Assembly: GCF_037975245.1 (NCBI RefSeq) | Contig: NC_092579.1 | Location: 6,819,001-6,883,000 of the forward strand | Length of the DNA stretch: 64,000 bases | Reading direction: 5' to 3' | DNA from: Apostichopus japonicus | Taxonomy: Eukaryota; Echinodermata; Holothuroidea; Aspidochirotida; Stichopodidae | The notes under the pieces: model-generated | The model's database searches: none | Told to the model about the DNA's origin: nothing | The model's input: the letters and a program-made list of their open reading frames with translations, nothing else | Shown here: piece by piece, positions 11,901 to 33,078 of the stretch | How the letters are laid out: every line of letters begins with the position of its first letter | Position numbering within the stretch: the first letter of the stretch is position 1 | Program-made: the position numbers and the translations under genes

Positions 11901-12682
11901 TTATAATGCAAACCCTCCCTTTGCCAAACCTTAGACCCCAACACACGCAGTTTTCAAATCGATTATGAGTTCCTCCAGTATGAACTGCTCAGTAAGTTTA
12001 CTCAGTAGATAGTTTATTCACAAAATCACTTCTAGTAGGTAATGTGCGCCATTTGCTATTTAGCAGCCCACTGGTAATGCTAGAAGTGCCTAAATTTTAG
12101 ATGAAGAAAAATGAGGCAGCAGCAGAAAGAGGCTGTGTTGTTGATTTTAAAATTGTCCTCGTCATATTTCCAGATCACCAAAGAGTGATTCACGTCTGCG
12201 AAGGCCTTGAAATGATTCAGAATTTAATTGCTTTCGTAAAGATAAATACCATCTCCAGGAAATAGTAATAGTATTCAACAATTTTGAGTAGAAACGAAGG
12301 ATTGCAAATCTGTCCAAATCTAGAAAAACCAAAGAAGTCACTCTACGTACCTTAAGTTTGCCACCAGCTCTGGACTGTGTCTTTCAGTAGTATGAAAGCA
12401 ACATTTTTGTAAGTCCAGCCAAGAATACTTTGAAATATGAATTGCTGGAACTTGATGATCAATGTAATCATAGGATCGATGGCATAATAAACCATCGAAT
12501 GAGTGCACTTTATCTTTTACCCAAAGTGGCGCCCAACGTGAGGATATTTTTGGGGTCTCAAGGACTGTTGGTTAGACTTCCATTTTTCACCTTTTTTTTT
12601 CCCCTTCCTCTTACAGCATGACCGAAAGGAAGGAATGGACGCCTTTGTTGAAAAGAGGAAAGCAGAATTCAAGAACAAGTGA
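2783..12682 (+). CDS. ECHS1: Enoyl-CoA hydratase, short chain, mitochondrial (multi-exon, first exon missing)
   Basis: Catalyses hydration of trans-2-enoyl-CoA to L-3-hydroxyacyl-CoA in mitochondrial beta-oxidation and branched-chain amino acid breakdown. Coding exons by GT-AG boundaries: 2783-2977, then either 3555-3682 or 3775-3902, then 6053-6152, 7036-7140, 8255-8442, 12617-12682 (TGA). All phases agree. The joined product is about 260 residues, matching mature vertebrate ECHS1. Visible motifs are [22 protein letters not shown] (oxyanion loop), [17 protein letters not shown] with the first catalytic Glu, [20 protein letters not shown] with the second, the hallmark [15 protein letters not shown], and the C-terminal [17 protein letters not shown]. 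The exon encoding the mitochondrial transit peptide was not found between 859 and 2782 and may lie left of the window. The tandem exon 3 duplication is the striking oddity. Family assignment is secure. Confidence 0.95.
3555..3682 (+). CDS. ECHS1: ECHS1 exon 3a (upstream, variant copy of the duplicated exon)
   Basis: 128 nt between acceptor CATCCCCAG and donor GCT|GTAAGT. It encodes 43 residues beginning AGGDISEMM and ending [12 protein letters not shown]. It is collinear with exon 3b and with the AGADIKEMQ...NGYA segment of mammalian ECHS1, but diverged: AGAD becomes AGGD, the following Lys becomes Ser, and the HWD segment is replaced by AKLSR. The open frame, intact splice sites and shared frame argue against decay. 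Length and phase equal exon 3b, so either can join exon 2 to exon 4; including both shifts the frame. Alternative use is inferred, not shown. Confidence 0.85.
3775..3902 (+). CDS. ECHS1: ECHS1 exon 3b (downstream, canonical-like copy)
   Basis: 128 nt between acceptor CTGATTTAG and donor GCT|GTACGT. It encodes 43 residues with the standard ECHS1 sequence: [31 protein letters not shown]. It supplies the oxyanion-hole Ala of the AGAD loop and part of the acyl-CoA pocket. The intron separating it from exon 3a is only 92 nt (3683-3774). Confidence 0.93.
5741..6000 (+). repeat. 93-bp tandem repeat, about 2.8 copies
   Basis: GCTGTGGATGTAA (5741) recurs as GCTGTAGATGTAA at 5834 and 5927, with the unit body (TATCCTGTCAGGGTTTTA, CCATACGGTGAGAGAC) conserved between the first two copies and decaying in the third. 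The array lies in ECHS1 intron 3, ending about 50 bases before exon 4. The rest of that intron (3903-5740) has T- and C-rich tracts and no recognised gene. Confidence 0.85.
6053..6152 (+). CDS. ECHS1: ECHS1 exon 4 (catalytic Glu, GGGCE motif)
   Basis: Acceptor ATCTTACAG and donor CCAG|GTATTT. It encodes [17 protein letters not shown] and [12 protein letters not shown], covering the second oxyanion Gly and both catalytic glutamates of the crotonase family. The Phe usually found before GGGCE is Leu here. It joins in phase 0 to either exon 3 copy. Confidence 0.94.
7036..7140 (+). CDS. ECHS1: ECHS1 exon 5
   Basis: Acceptor CTCTTATAG and donor GCAG|GTTTGA. It encodes [20 protein letters not shown] and [16 protein letters not shown], the strongly conserved central part of ECHS1. 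Confidence 0.94.
8255..8442 (+). CDS. ECHS1: ECHS1 exon 6
   Basis: Acceptor GTCTTCCAG and donor ACA|GTAAGT. It encodes [20 protein letters not shown], then [19 protein letters not shown] and a helix ending [10 protein letters not shown], the C-terminal helical part that packs in the trimer/hexamer of this family. Confidence 0.93.
8661..8698 (+). repeat. Left arm of a 38-bp inverted repeat pair
   Basis: Starts GGGAAGCCTCGCAAATCTAA. The reverse complement lies at 11863-11900 with about 35 of 38 bases matching. The pair brackets ~3.2 kb of ECHS1 intron 6, including the hAT element at 9385-11005. Confidence 0.8.
9385..11005. mobile_element. Non-autonomous hAT-like element, 1.62 kb
   Basis: Imperfect terminal inverted repeats TAGGGTGGGGCGATAT and ATATCGCCCAACCCTA, flanked by the identical 8-bp duplication GTGGGGTG (9377-9384 and 11006-11013). 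An 8-bp duplication and these ends fit the hAT superfamily. No transposase ORF is present. It lies in ECHS1 intron 6. A perfect 17-bp-arm hairpin sits inside at 10880-10917. Confidence 0.85.
10880..10917. repeat. Perfect hairpin, 17-bp arms and 4-base loop
   Basis: GTTGTTTTTAGTGTGTT, loop TGCG, then the exact complement. It lies inside the 9385-11005 element next to a GC-rich CCCC/GGGG stretch, and is probably an internal structure of the element. Confidence 0.9.
11863..11900 (-). repeat. Right arm of the 38-bp inverted repeat pair
   Basis: Contains GGCGGTTAGATTTGCGAGG, the complement of the arm at 8661-8698. Possible termini of an old element later entered by the hAT copy; no matching target duplication was recognised outside the arms. 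Confidence 0.8.
12617..12682 (+). CDS. ECHS1: ECHS1 terminal coding exon
   Basis: Acceptor CCTCTTACAG; encodes [21 protein letters not shown] and a TGA at 12680-12682. [12 protein letters not shown] is the usual C-terminus of the enzyme. The preceding intron (8443-12616) is the longest of the gene because a 1.6 kb hAT-like element sits in it. Confidence 0.93.
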   Translation, partial: HDRKEGMDAFVEKRKAEFKNK

Positions 12683-12696
12683 ATGGATACAACATG

Positions 12697-12702
12697 AATA
12701 AA
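12697..12702 (+). terminator. ECHS1 candidate poly(A) signal 1
   Basis: AATAAA 15 bases after the stop codon. It would give a very short 3' UTR; a better placed hexamer lies at 12977. Confidence 0.3.
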
Positions 12703-12976
12703 ATAGCTCTATTATGGACTTGAAAACCTCAGATATATTAAATGGATCCAAACTTGCAATTTGCCCTACATTTCTATGTGGTTTGGTTTGCTATGGAATC
12801 GAATCATAAGTTTAAAATGCCATTATGCCATGTAAAACTTTCACATAAGTAATTATTTCACCATCAAATGATGTTTTAATTTTTGCTCATAGCACTTTTA
12901 TATTTACAAACAGATGAAGCACAAAGCAGCAGAAAGGAGGAATTGCTGTTGGTTTAAATTGATGACAGACTTAAAA

Positions 12977-12982
12977 AATAAA
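12977..12982 (+). terminator. ECHS1 candidate poly(A) signal 2
   Basis: AATAAA about 295 bases after the stop, followed by a GT/T-rich stretch (GTGATATAGCAGTTTTTTC), the usual layout of a cleavage site. No coding signal lies between 12683 and 13390, so this stretch is best read as 3' UTR and flank. Confidence 0.45.
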
Positions 12983-13389
12983 GTGATATAGCAGTTTTTT
13001 CTTGTCTTATCTTAAGAATATCAGAGAATTTGTTCATTTTCGTTATTGTCTTTTCAATTTCTCTTTTAAAGCATTCATTTTCGAGGTGGATCTGACTGAA
13101 GCAAAATTTATGTATTCTCTACAACATCAAGACTGATTTGTTTAAACTATTTGCCAATATGCTGACCATTTGTTGTTAACTTTCTTCCAATCAAAATGAC
13201 CAATCTAAATCAATCATTTCGATAAAAATATTCTTGATTCTGAAATTCTGCATATGGCCACCAATTTCCCAGTGTTCATTTAAGATTGTGAAAATAGTTG
13301 ATCAAATAAAATGCAAAGCTGACACAACTTTCTATCATGTTTGTGTAATTATTGGGTTCTCTTTGAGGTAGACTATGCAAGCAATAGGT

Positions 13390-13886
13390 TAAAGTAATGG
13401 CTGGAAGAGAGGGCTGGGGTATCTACTCAGAAGTGGAGGGATTTCCATTCTATCATGAGGGGAGGGACATTCCATATTATAGTGAGGGCAGGGTTATTCC
13501 ACGCTGTAGTGAGGGAAGGAATATTATATTCTATAGTGAGGGATGTTCCATTCTATTGCGATGGGAACTTGGGAGGGATATTCCATATTATAGTGAGGGG
13601 AGGGTTATCCCACTCTAGTGAGGTAAGGAATATTAGGCTCTATAGTGAGGGATATTCCATTCTATTGCGATGGGAAGGATATTCCATATTATAGTGAGGG
13701 AAGGGTTCTTTCACTCAGGTGAGTGAAGGAATATTACGCTCTATAGCGAGGGATGTTCCATTATTCTATTGCGATGGGAGGGATATCCCATTTTATAGTT
13801 AGGGGAGGGTTATTCCACTCGGTAGTGAGGGAAGGAATATTACGCTCTATAGTGAGGGATGTTCCATTATTCTGATGCCTTGGGAG
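13390..13886 (+). repeat. Minisatellite, left block
   Basis: Higher-order repeat of about 105-115 bp built from modules such as GATGTTCCATTCTATTGCG, GGGATATTCCATATTATAG and TATTCCACTC..GTAGTGAGGG. ORFs across it are repeat translations. It continues at 14225 after a LINE insertion. Confidence 0.9.
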
Positions 13887-13892
13887 GGATAT

Positions 13893-14224
13893 AATAATAA
13901 TAATAATAATAATAATTTATTTTGTAAAGCGTAAAATCCACAAAAGTGCTCTAAAACGCTATGTACCAGCAAAAAAGAAATATAAAAATATGACACAAAA
14001 TCTGTAGTAAAAAAATACAGAATTAAATACAATATAAATGAGTATGAAAAATGAGTATGAAAAATGAAAAAACATGCACGTTTGAGTATTGCACATGAAA
14101 GAAATTTAAATACACAGTTTAAAAATTGCAGTAATGCTGTCTAAAAAGGAAAGTTTTCAGCTTTGATTTAAAGGTCGTGAGAGTAGGAACAGTTTTCAGT
14201 TCAGCTGGCAGCTCATCCATTCCA
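13893..14224 (-). mobile_element. 5'-truncated LINE insertion, 332 bp
   Basis: On the minus strand it reads WNELPAELKTVPTLTTFKSK and LKTFLFRQH, the usual last residues of a CR1/Jockey-like reverse transcriptase ORF, then a 3' UTR containing a GCGTTTTAGAGCAC motif and an (ATT)n tail. The target duplication GGATAT (13887-13892 and 14225-14230) brackets it. It interrupts the minisatellite. Confidence 0.8.
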
Positions 14225-15150
14225 GGATATCAAATTTTATAGTTAGGAGAGTGTTATTCCACTCGTGTGAGAGATGGAATATTATGCTCTATAGCGAGGG
14301 ATGTTCCATTATTCTATTGCGATGGGGGAGATATCCCATTTTATAGTTAGGGGAGTGTTATTCCACTCGGTAGTGAGGGAAGGAATATTACGCTCTATAG
14401 TGAGGGATCTTCCATTATTCTATTGCGATGGGGGGGATATCCCATTTTATAGTTAGGGGAGTGTTATTCCACTCGGTAGTGAGGGAAGGAATATTACGCT
14501 CTATAGTGAGGGATGTTCCATTATTATATTGCGATGGGGGGGATATCCCATTTTATAGTTAGGGGAGTGTTATTCCACTCGGTAGTGAGGGAAGGAATAT
14601 TACGCTCTATAGTGAGGGATGTTCCATTATTCTGATGCGATGGAAGGGATATCAAATTTTATAGTTAGGGGAGTGTTATTCCACTCGGTAGTGAGGGAAG
14701 GAATATTACGCTCTATAGTGAAGGATGTTCAATTATTCGATTGCGATGGGGGGATATCCCATTTTATAGTTAGGGGAGGGTTATTCCAATCAGTAGTGAG
14801 GGAAGGAATATTACGTGCTACAGTGAGGGGATGTTCCATTCTATTGCGATGGGAGGGATATTCCATATTATAGTGAGGGGAGGCGATTCCAATCGGTAGT
14901 GAAGGAAGGAATATTACGCTCCATGGAAAGGGATGCTCCATTCTATTGCGACGGGAGGGATATTCCATTTGATAGTTAGGGGAGGGCTATTCCAATTAGT
15001 AAAGAGGGAAGGAATAATCCATTTTATGAACAGGGATGGATATTACATTCTAAAGTGAGGGGAGGGATATTCTATAGTGGGGGAGGAATATTAATAGTGA
15101 GGGGAGGGATGTTCCACTCTAATGTGGATTATTCCACTCCAGAGTGAGGG
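14225..15150 (+). repeat. Minisatellite, right block
   Basis: The same modules as 13390-13886, with several nearly identical ~110 bp units between 14330 and 14760, then more diverged units fading out by 15150. Confidence 0.9.
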
Positions 15151-17139
15151 AGGAGATGACTTAAATGATTTACATTTAATACAAAATTAAACAGTCACAA
15201 GAAAGTGAGGGTAATGTCATAGCATATATCTTTTTATTTACAGGCAAAAGCATGACGTTATATAGGTTTATTCATTGCAGTACATGAAATACAACTAAAT
15301 AAGCAAAGCAGCTCACTACTACAAATTAGATGCCTTTGATCACAATTAATAGCTTGCTTCGCCCATATACAAATGTGCAAGACCAGTGACAACACACTGC
15401 CCTTTCCTTCATAGAAAACAGTCAAATCAACGAGAAGTATTGTATAATAAGCTAATTATTTTAAGACCTAGAATATGAGTGTCTTTCCACATGGAATTAC
15501 TGAAATATCAGATTACTGAATTTTGAAACTTATATTATTGATTGAAACTATGTTAATGATCTCTCAATGCAACTCTGGTAGCCGATATTAAATTGTTTGC
15601 TATAAGAACAACACAATCATTCATTGTAAAAGAGAAGATTCATAGCGCCCCCAAAAAGCTAAGTAAAATAATCTGTTTATAAAATGCTGTTTTTCTTTAT
15701 ATTGTTAGATGGAGGACTTGATCAAGTCTAAAGCAAAATAAAAGGTTTAACAAGCAGGTAATCAAATAATTTGTATCACTGCTCACCATTTCACAGCCCA
15801 GATACTTTTGATAAGATTTACACACCCATAAGAAGTCATTTAATTTCAATGTTTCAAATCAAAGTTGATCGGTCGAGCTAACAAACTACTTTCTTTTTGG
15901 ATTTGAGAATGGTTAAATATTCTTTAAAATTGTTCAAAAGAAATGCAAAAAGCTGCCTATAGAGACTAGACATTTAAGCACCACAAGGGTTGCCTACTTT
16001 TTTGGTATGTTTTTGTTTTGTTTATTAAACAGCTACCATGTACTTCTATCCAAATAAGCAGACTACATATTTAGTAAAGTGAGAAGGCAGCGGATGCAAA
16101 ACTTTTCTAACAAAATGTGGTACGAGACTATGCATGACATGTTATAAAGGACTCCAGTACGAAAAGAATCACGTGGGAACTCATACCACATGAACGAACA
16201 TTGTATTGATGGTATAAAGGTATCCAGGGCACAAGTGATATGTCTGCTCCATAACTTAATATTTCTAAGTTTAAAAATTGAGCTTTGGCTGATGGTGCCA
16301 GAGTTGGTCACTAATGGAGATTCTTGGCCTCCCCCTCTGTTCCCTCCATTTGCCATATAAACCACCCTCTACAGCACCTTCTAATCAAAGCTTTTCTTCA
16401 AGTAGTTGTAATATCTTTTAAAAAAAAAGCAGCAGCATATACTGATGAGGGAATTGAAACATACAGAAAGCCACAGCTATGATCTGTTGTCTAATTAGTC
16501 AACAAAGTATTAAAAGTGCTGTCAGTAGAATGTAACAATGTAGATTTCATGCCGATGCCTGTTCTCTGGATGAAGATTACTTTCTTTAGATAATGACTAT
16601 TTACATACTGTACAAGTTAGGTTTCACAAAATATGCCAATTTATAGCACAATAAGTTGATTCATACACTCCAGTGGGTTTTTTTTTTTATCACAGTGAAA
16701 TAGTACTCTGGTGATATCTGTACTTTCCCAACACACTATCATAACAACAATATTGAAATAAAATAATAATAAACCATCAAATACCAAGAGATATATTTAG
16801 AAAGATACATATATATCATTTAAGCTATATCTGGCATTAGGTTGTAGCTAGTGTTACCATATATCAGGATGTGTCCTCGTTTTTGCACATCTTGCGTGAC
16901 CCATTAGTTTAGATGGACTTTTTTAAAAGTATTCAGACATTTAGGCAGTTCCAAGAAATTGTGATACATATATACCCGGACAACTTTCGCGATGGTGATT
17001 TGGCTATCTAGCTGCAACTATTGGAGTAAACACAGTAGGGCAAACTGTGGTATTAAACGCTCCTACGTACAAGTGTTTTATCTTCATATCAGACAGCATT
17101 GGCAATAGAGACACCCTTTAAAATGAACTTTGTTCCGGG

Positions 17140-17510
17140 AAGGGGAATCCCCTTACCCCTGGCCAACACAAGTTAGTCTTCTTCTTTGTCAGATTAAATA
17201 TGTTAACACCCTTGTTTTAAGTTTTGTGTAATTCTCACCACACCATGGTAAATCTATACATAATTTGATACCTGTCATTCTAATATACATTGGCATGTAC
17301 GTACCCCTCAAAAACAAAACAAATGTTCCCCCAGAAAGGGCATGAGGAACCCCTCAACTTAGACCTACCCCTGGCCGACATAACTTGTCCTCTCTTTCTC
17401 TTTCTTCAGATTAAATATTGTAACTCTGGTTTATGGCTTTGTTTAACTCTGACCACACCACGTAATATCTATAAATAATTAGATCCCCCTCATTCTAATA
17501 TATCGGTGCA
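17140..17510 (+). repeat. Diverged tandem duplication, offset about 225 bp
   Basis: Segments near 17140-17280 and 17340-17510 share TACCCCTGGCC, CAGATTAAATAT, CACCACACCA and CATTCTAATATA in the same order. It is old and non-coding. Confidence 0.6.
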
Positions 17511-18534
17511 GTTTAATACCTCTGGCTTAGCAAGTTAGTTCAATGTTTATTTCAACACAGAAAGAAAGAAAGTTTTACACAGAAAGTTTTGTGTCCCAAA
17601 AATTCAACGTATTTCTTTTTGCTATATTTGCAAAACTTTCTTTGAATTATAGTTAGCATATTACATCTGTAGATATGCTGATCCTTTCTTCAATTAGATC
17701 ATGCATGATACCAGCAGATTTGAACAATACTAAACCTTCCCACTAGAAAATGTTCTCCAACACATTAACAATTTCCAATGTCATTTGTGGGTAGAAGGAG
17801 CTACTTAATATCGATCAAGATGGATTATATTAAATCAAGTATTGATGCAAGCTGTGCTAAGTGAGGTTTAATTAGCAATATAATCATCATCACATTATAA
17901 ATCCTGAGCAGATAAAATCATCACCATAGCAATACAAGGACAACATATCATGATTTTGTGCTTCAAGGATGGTGTGAAAAATCAGTTAACTGGTATAGCT
18001 ACAGAATTATTCTATGAGTAGGCTGGCTGCGTTTTTCAGTCCGTCCATTTGTAAGAAATGACACTTTACCATAGCGACAAGATTGCTCTTTTGTAGATGC
18101 TGATACTATGCTTGCTTGAAAACAATTTAAATTACAGCAATAAAAAAAAACAAAAGAAGGAAACAATAGACCTATACAGTGGCTGATGATTAATTTTCAT
18201 TTAGTTCTTAACATTAATGTAAAGGGACCAATACTAAAAGTCTTAAACACAGATGAATGTTCCCACGATTCATGGTATGTCTCAGCTATATACAGACCTA
18301 CATACATGCCAATCTATAAATGTTGTTTGAAGACATATTTTTTTACTTATAGTTATTGAAGGTAATATTACCTTTTATAATCTCTTGCTTGTTATAACCT
18401 CTTATTGTACTTTTATAACCTCCTATTGTTTTTTTTTTTATATAACCTCCTATTATATTTTTAATAACCTCTTATAATTTTTACTTTTTTGGTGTGGGTA
18501 TTTAAGGATTATTTTTATTAGGTTATCATTTGTT

Positions 18535-18640
18535 TTCACTCTATTTATTTATCGTTTTTTCTTGTAAAGCGCTTTGATATTTTTTGTGATTTAGCGCTAT
18601 ATAAATGGCGTATTTATTTATTATTATACATGGTTCCTTG
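18535..18640 (+). mobile_element. Probable LINE/SINE 3' tail
   Basis: TTGTAAAGCGCTTTGAT followed by TTAGCGCTATATAAATGGCG and ATTTATTTATTATTAT. This short stem plus TA-rich tail is the common 3' end of CR1/L2-like retroelements and their SINEs in marine animals. The 5' part was not recognised. Confidence 0.45.
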
Positions 18641-20147
18641 CGCCATCATGTGAAGAATGCATAACCTTCATTATAGGGACTAGAGTACAGGCTTTCAAAA
18701 CACTGTGATCTTTTTGAAATGTATGTACTATCTTTACAGTGTCATGCATCTATGTTACCACACTGTCATCTTTTGGAGTATGTACTGGCATTTACAAGGC
18801 CCTACCATTCATGGTTCAACAGTCCACAATGACCTTTCCAATCAACTCTTTTGAAGAGTACAGGAAGGGTCAATGGATTGTTTTTGTAACTTCAGACTTC
18901 CTTCTCTAATTTCCTTCTGTTTTTTTTTTGTCTCTTTTCTCTCTTCGCTTTTATTTTCATAGTCTTTGTTTCAGTTACATATCTTAATTGTCACTTTCAA
19001 CTTTTTTTTCTCTACTTGCCCTAATGCCTTCCTGTCAGACTTTATGAGTTAATTACAAACATGCTTGAAGCTGTTGGTTTGACAAGCTGTAAAAAGCTTG
19101 ACAGGATATGAAAGCAGAAATTTAGAGAAAGAAAAAATAAATTAAATTAAAATATAAAGGTAGGCAAGAAGTAAGGTTGGCAGTATATTAACAAAGAGTC
19201 TTCACTCAAGAGTAAAGAAAGTAGAAACAACTACAGCAAATATCAGAGGGAAAAAAATATACCTAGGTAGAGATAGATGGTAAGGATGCCGTCACGTAAC
19301 AACAGAATTTGTGGGGGTATTATAGATGTATCGTGCGAGTGCAATGGCATGAGTATTGGTTGTCGAGTGTGGGTGCAATGGCATGATGAGTACCAGCACC
19401 TGAATGTAAGGGTAATCTGATGACTCAAGTCATGGTACTTGCAAGTGGACTAATGGCACATAAGTACCAAATACTTGAATCTGAGAATAAAACTGGTATG
19501 TGTTTATCTGGAACTTGCACTTATCTTTGGATACTCCTCAAACCCTTGGCCGACTTTTGGGACCGGCTTCTATAACTATCCATGGGATATTTTTGGTTGT
19601 GTGTTGGATGGTTGATGTGTTTACTGTTGTGCAGATGACTGTATGGGAAAGGAAATGATGTGTCAAGTGTAACATGGGAGCTTCTCGGAACAGAGAGCAT
19701 GTAGCTCAATTGCTTGAGGCTATGACGTGACCACCATCGGTACATTTTGTGCTTTGTCTGCAGTGGGATAACAGTTTAGGTACCAATAATGAAGTGTGGG
19801 GTCCAGTGGCATGGGTAACCATGTTGATTACAAGACTATGGGTACTTTTGTGGGTACAATAGTATTGTATGTGTAAAATGTACCTGAGTGTGGGTACAGT
19901 GGCATGGGTACCAGTGTTCGGTATTTGGTATAGCAAAATGATTGTTTTGATCGGCATGACTTCTAGACAACTATTTTGCTCTAGTACTATGCTTATACCT
20001 ATAGGAAGCCAAACTTGCACCTATATTAACAGAGGTAACTCATTACTCCAAGTTGGAACAACCTAAGACAAAAGAAGAGAGATACCTTTGAATTTAAGAT
20101 TTAAGTTATTTTCTGGATTAGATGACCAAGGACTTAAATGGACTTTT

Positions 20148-31236
<11,089 letters not shown>

Positions 31237-31515
31237 ATGCGCAAAATAATTCAGAATTGTGTGCCGACGTACCGTTTTCAGTGTTGGTCCCGACTTCGGT
31301 TGCACTTCGTAAAATCGTCACGATTTGCTACGAAAGAAGATTTGTTTTCTTATCGCATTCATACTTCCGTTACAAATCTTCTGTATTATTGTTTGCTTTT
31401 CATTCACTTCAATGTCCCAGTTTCAGCTGTGAATCCTAAGCATTTGCGAGGCATCATCACACAAATGGAGAGGATCGCGGAAGTTATTGACAAGGAGTTG
31501 GAGACAAATCAATGA
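31237..31515 (+). CDS. Hypothetical ORF divergent from ALKBH5
   Basis: 92 codons. The last 30 residues (VNPKHLRGIITQMERIAEVI, DKELETNQ) look like a genuine amphipathic helix and follow a possible acceptor (CAATGTCCCAG before 31422), so the real feature may be a terminal exon of about 90 nt rather than the whole ORF. No family was recognised. Confidence 0.25.
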   Translation: MRKIIQNCVPTYRFQCWSRLRLHFVKSSRFATKEDLFSYRIHTSVTNLLYYCLLFIHFNVPVSAVNPKHLRGIITQMERIAEVIDKELETNQ

Positions 31516-31618
31516 CGTGGGACGGTAAAAGAGAGCACATGGGTGGGAATTTGGAGAGTAGTATCGGCTTCGGCAGGGTGAAGAACTGAGATCAATAGTC
31601 TCGTGTATTGGACAATGG

Positions 31619-31730
31619 GATTTGTATGTATGTATGTATGTATGTATGTATATGTGATCTTCCCGCAAGCAGGAACTCGCGAAAGAAGCCATGCAGGCTT
31701 ATAGACTCGCAAGCTGACCGAAGATTTGAG
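31619..31730 (-). repeat. SINE-like repeat with (GTAT)n end, copy 1
   Basis: A (TATG)n run, then CGCAAGCAGGAACTCGCGAA and GACTCGCAAGCTGACCGAAG. The same unit occurs at 50571-50680 (opposite strand) and 57874-57990. Confidence 0.75.
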
Positions 31731-32903
31731 TACGAAAAATTAGTAATTTCAGTACTAAAACACCGTAAATGATCAGTTGGCGTATTAGAAAGGAGGAAGG
31801 GGTCGGACGGTACGCTTCACTTTTTTTGTATATTTTTTCATACCATTTTCCCAGTTACAATTGAGATAATGTCATTTCGTGACCGTGGTGGGGATATGAG
31901 GGTATGGAAGGTAGAGGACAATGGAAAAAGTAACAAAGGAAATTGTACAATAATCCTGAGTAATATGTATACTTCATTACACGCTTTCAGGAGTCGAAAA
32001 TGGAGATAAATTGAAAAAATGATGATGAAGATGGTGATCATGATGGCCATGTGTACCCTGTCCCGTGGCATCTACTTTTCTAGCAGACAGGGGGAGGAAA
32101 GCTATATAAGTTTGCCCTAACACTTTTGAAAACGGGAAGCATGAGTACGTTTCTGCTTGGCAAGTTTATTAAATTTCGGTTACATCCACAGCAGTGTTAG
32201 ATCAGCTAAATTCTTCGCATAACCTCGTACGAGTGTTCAACAATCAAATAATAAAACGTTCGGTTCATATGACCTCATCAGTGGCGTAGCTACGGGGGGG
32301 GGGGGGGCCTGGGGGGGGGGGCCGGGGCCCCCCCATGAAATCGGCTGGCCCCCCCACTGGCCCCCCCACTGGGAATGGGGTAAAAAAAATTGTAAAAAAA
32401 AAAAATTGTAAAAAAAAAAAAAAACTCATCAGTGGGATTCACTAATATTTTTTGTTCAATAATTTGGGAAATAGATTTACACAATTTTCTCGTCTGCATC
32501 TGGCAGAATAAGAATAATACAATATCTGTAGTAATCATGAGAATGGTCATACAGCATGGCATGGCAATGGTCGATGCGACGGTGGTTGCGACCATACACC
32601 ACGAACCTTGTGCATGTGCTGCGCGATATCGATATCTACCAATACATGTTATCGGTCATCGATTGGCACAAAAACCCAGATTCTGATGACAGCTGCCTCA
32701 AGAAACCCAATAAATGGCCTAATTAGCACCGAGCCACCAATGTGGACCATTACCGAAACATCGATGCGTGTTAGTCTTCCATCCCCTTCCTCTAATGTTA
32801 TTTAAGTCCACATGTGGGCATTTCCTGCAAACCTACCGGTAGCCCACAGGGGTTTGAGTTGGGAGAAAGGCCTTGACACCTTGAAACAACAAATGATGCC
32901 AAC

Positions 32904-33010
32904 CATAGGCGTACGAGGCGGGGGTGCAGGGGGGCAGACTGCCCCCTAAATTTCCAGAGGACAAGAAATTCGGGCAAAAGTCCTGAAAAATTCGGGCAGC
33001 CTAAGAGGAG

Positions 33011-33078
<68 letters not shown>

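Larger units (their letters stand above)
15151..20147. other. Long non-coding stretch between ECHS1 and the ALKBH5 stop
   Basis: No supportable gene on either strand. The right part is probably the ALKBH5 3' UTR (minus strand). AATAAA hexamers occur on the minus strand (for example opposite 15233) but none can be chosen. Included repeats are listed separately; 19300-19930 has loosely repeated GGGTAC-rich words. Confidence 0.5.

Noticed and set aside
13397-14968. ORFs of 60-84 codons on both strands
   Set aside because: Translations of the 105-115 bp minisatellite unit. Repeating peptides follow the DNA period and carry no independent coding signal.
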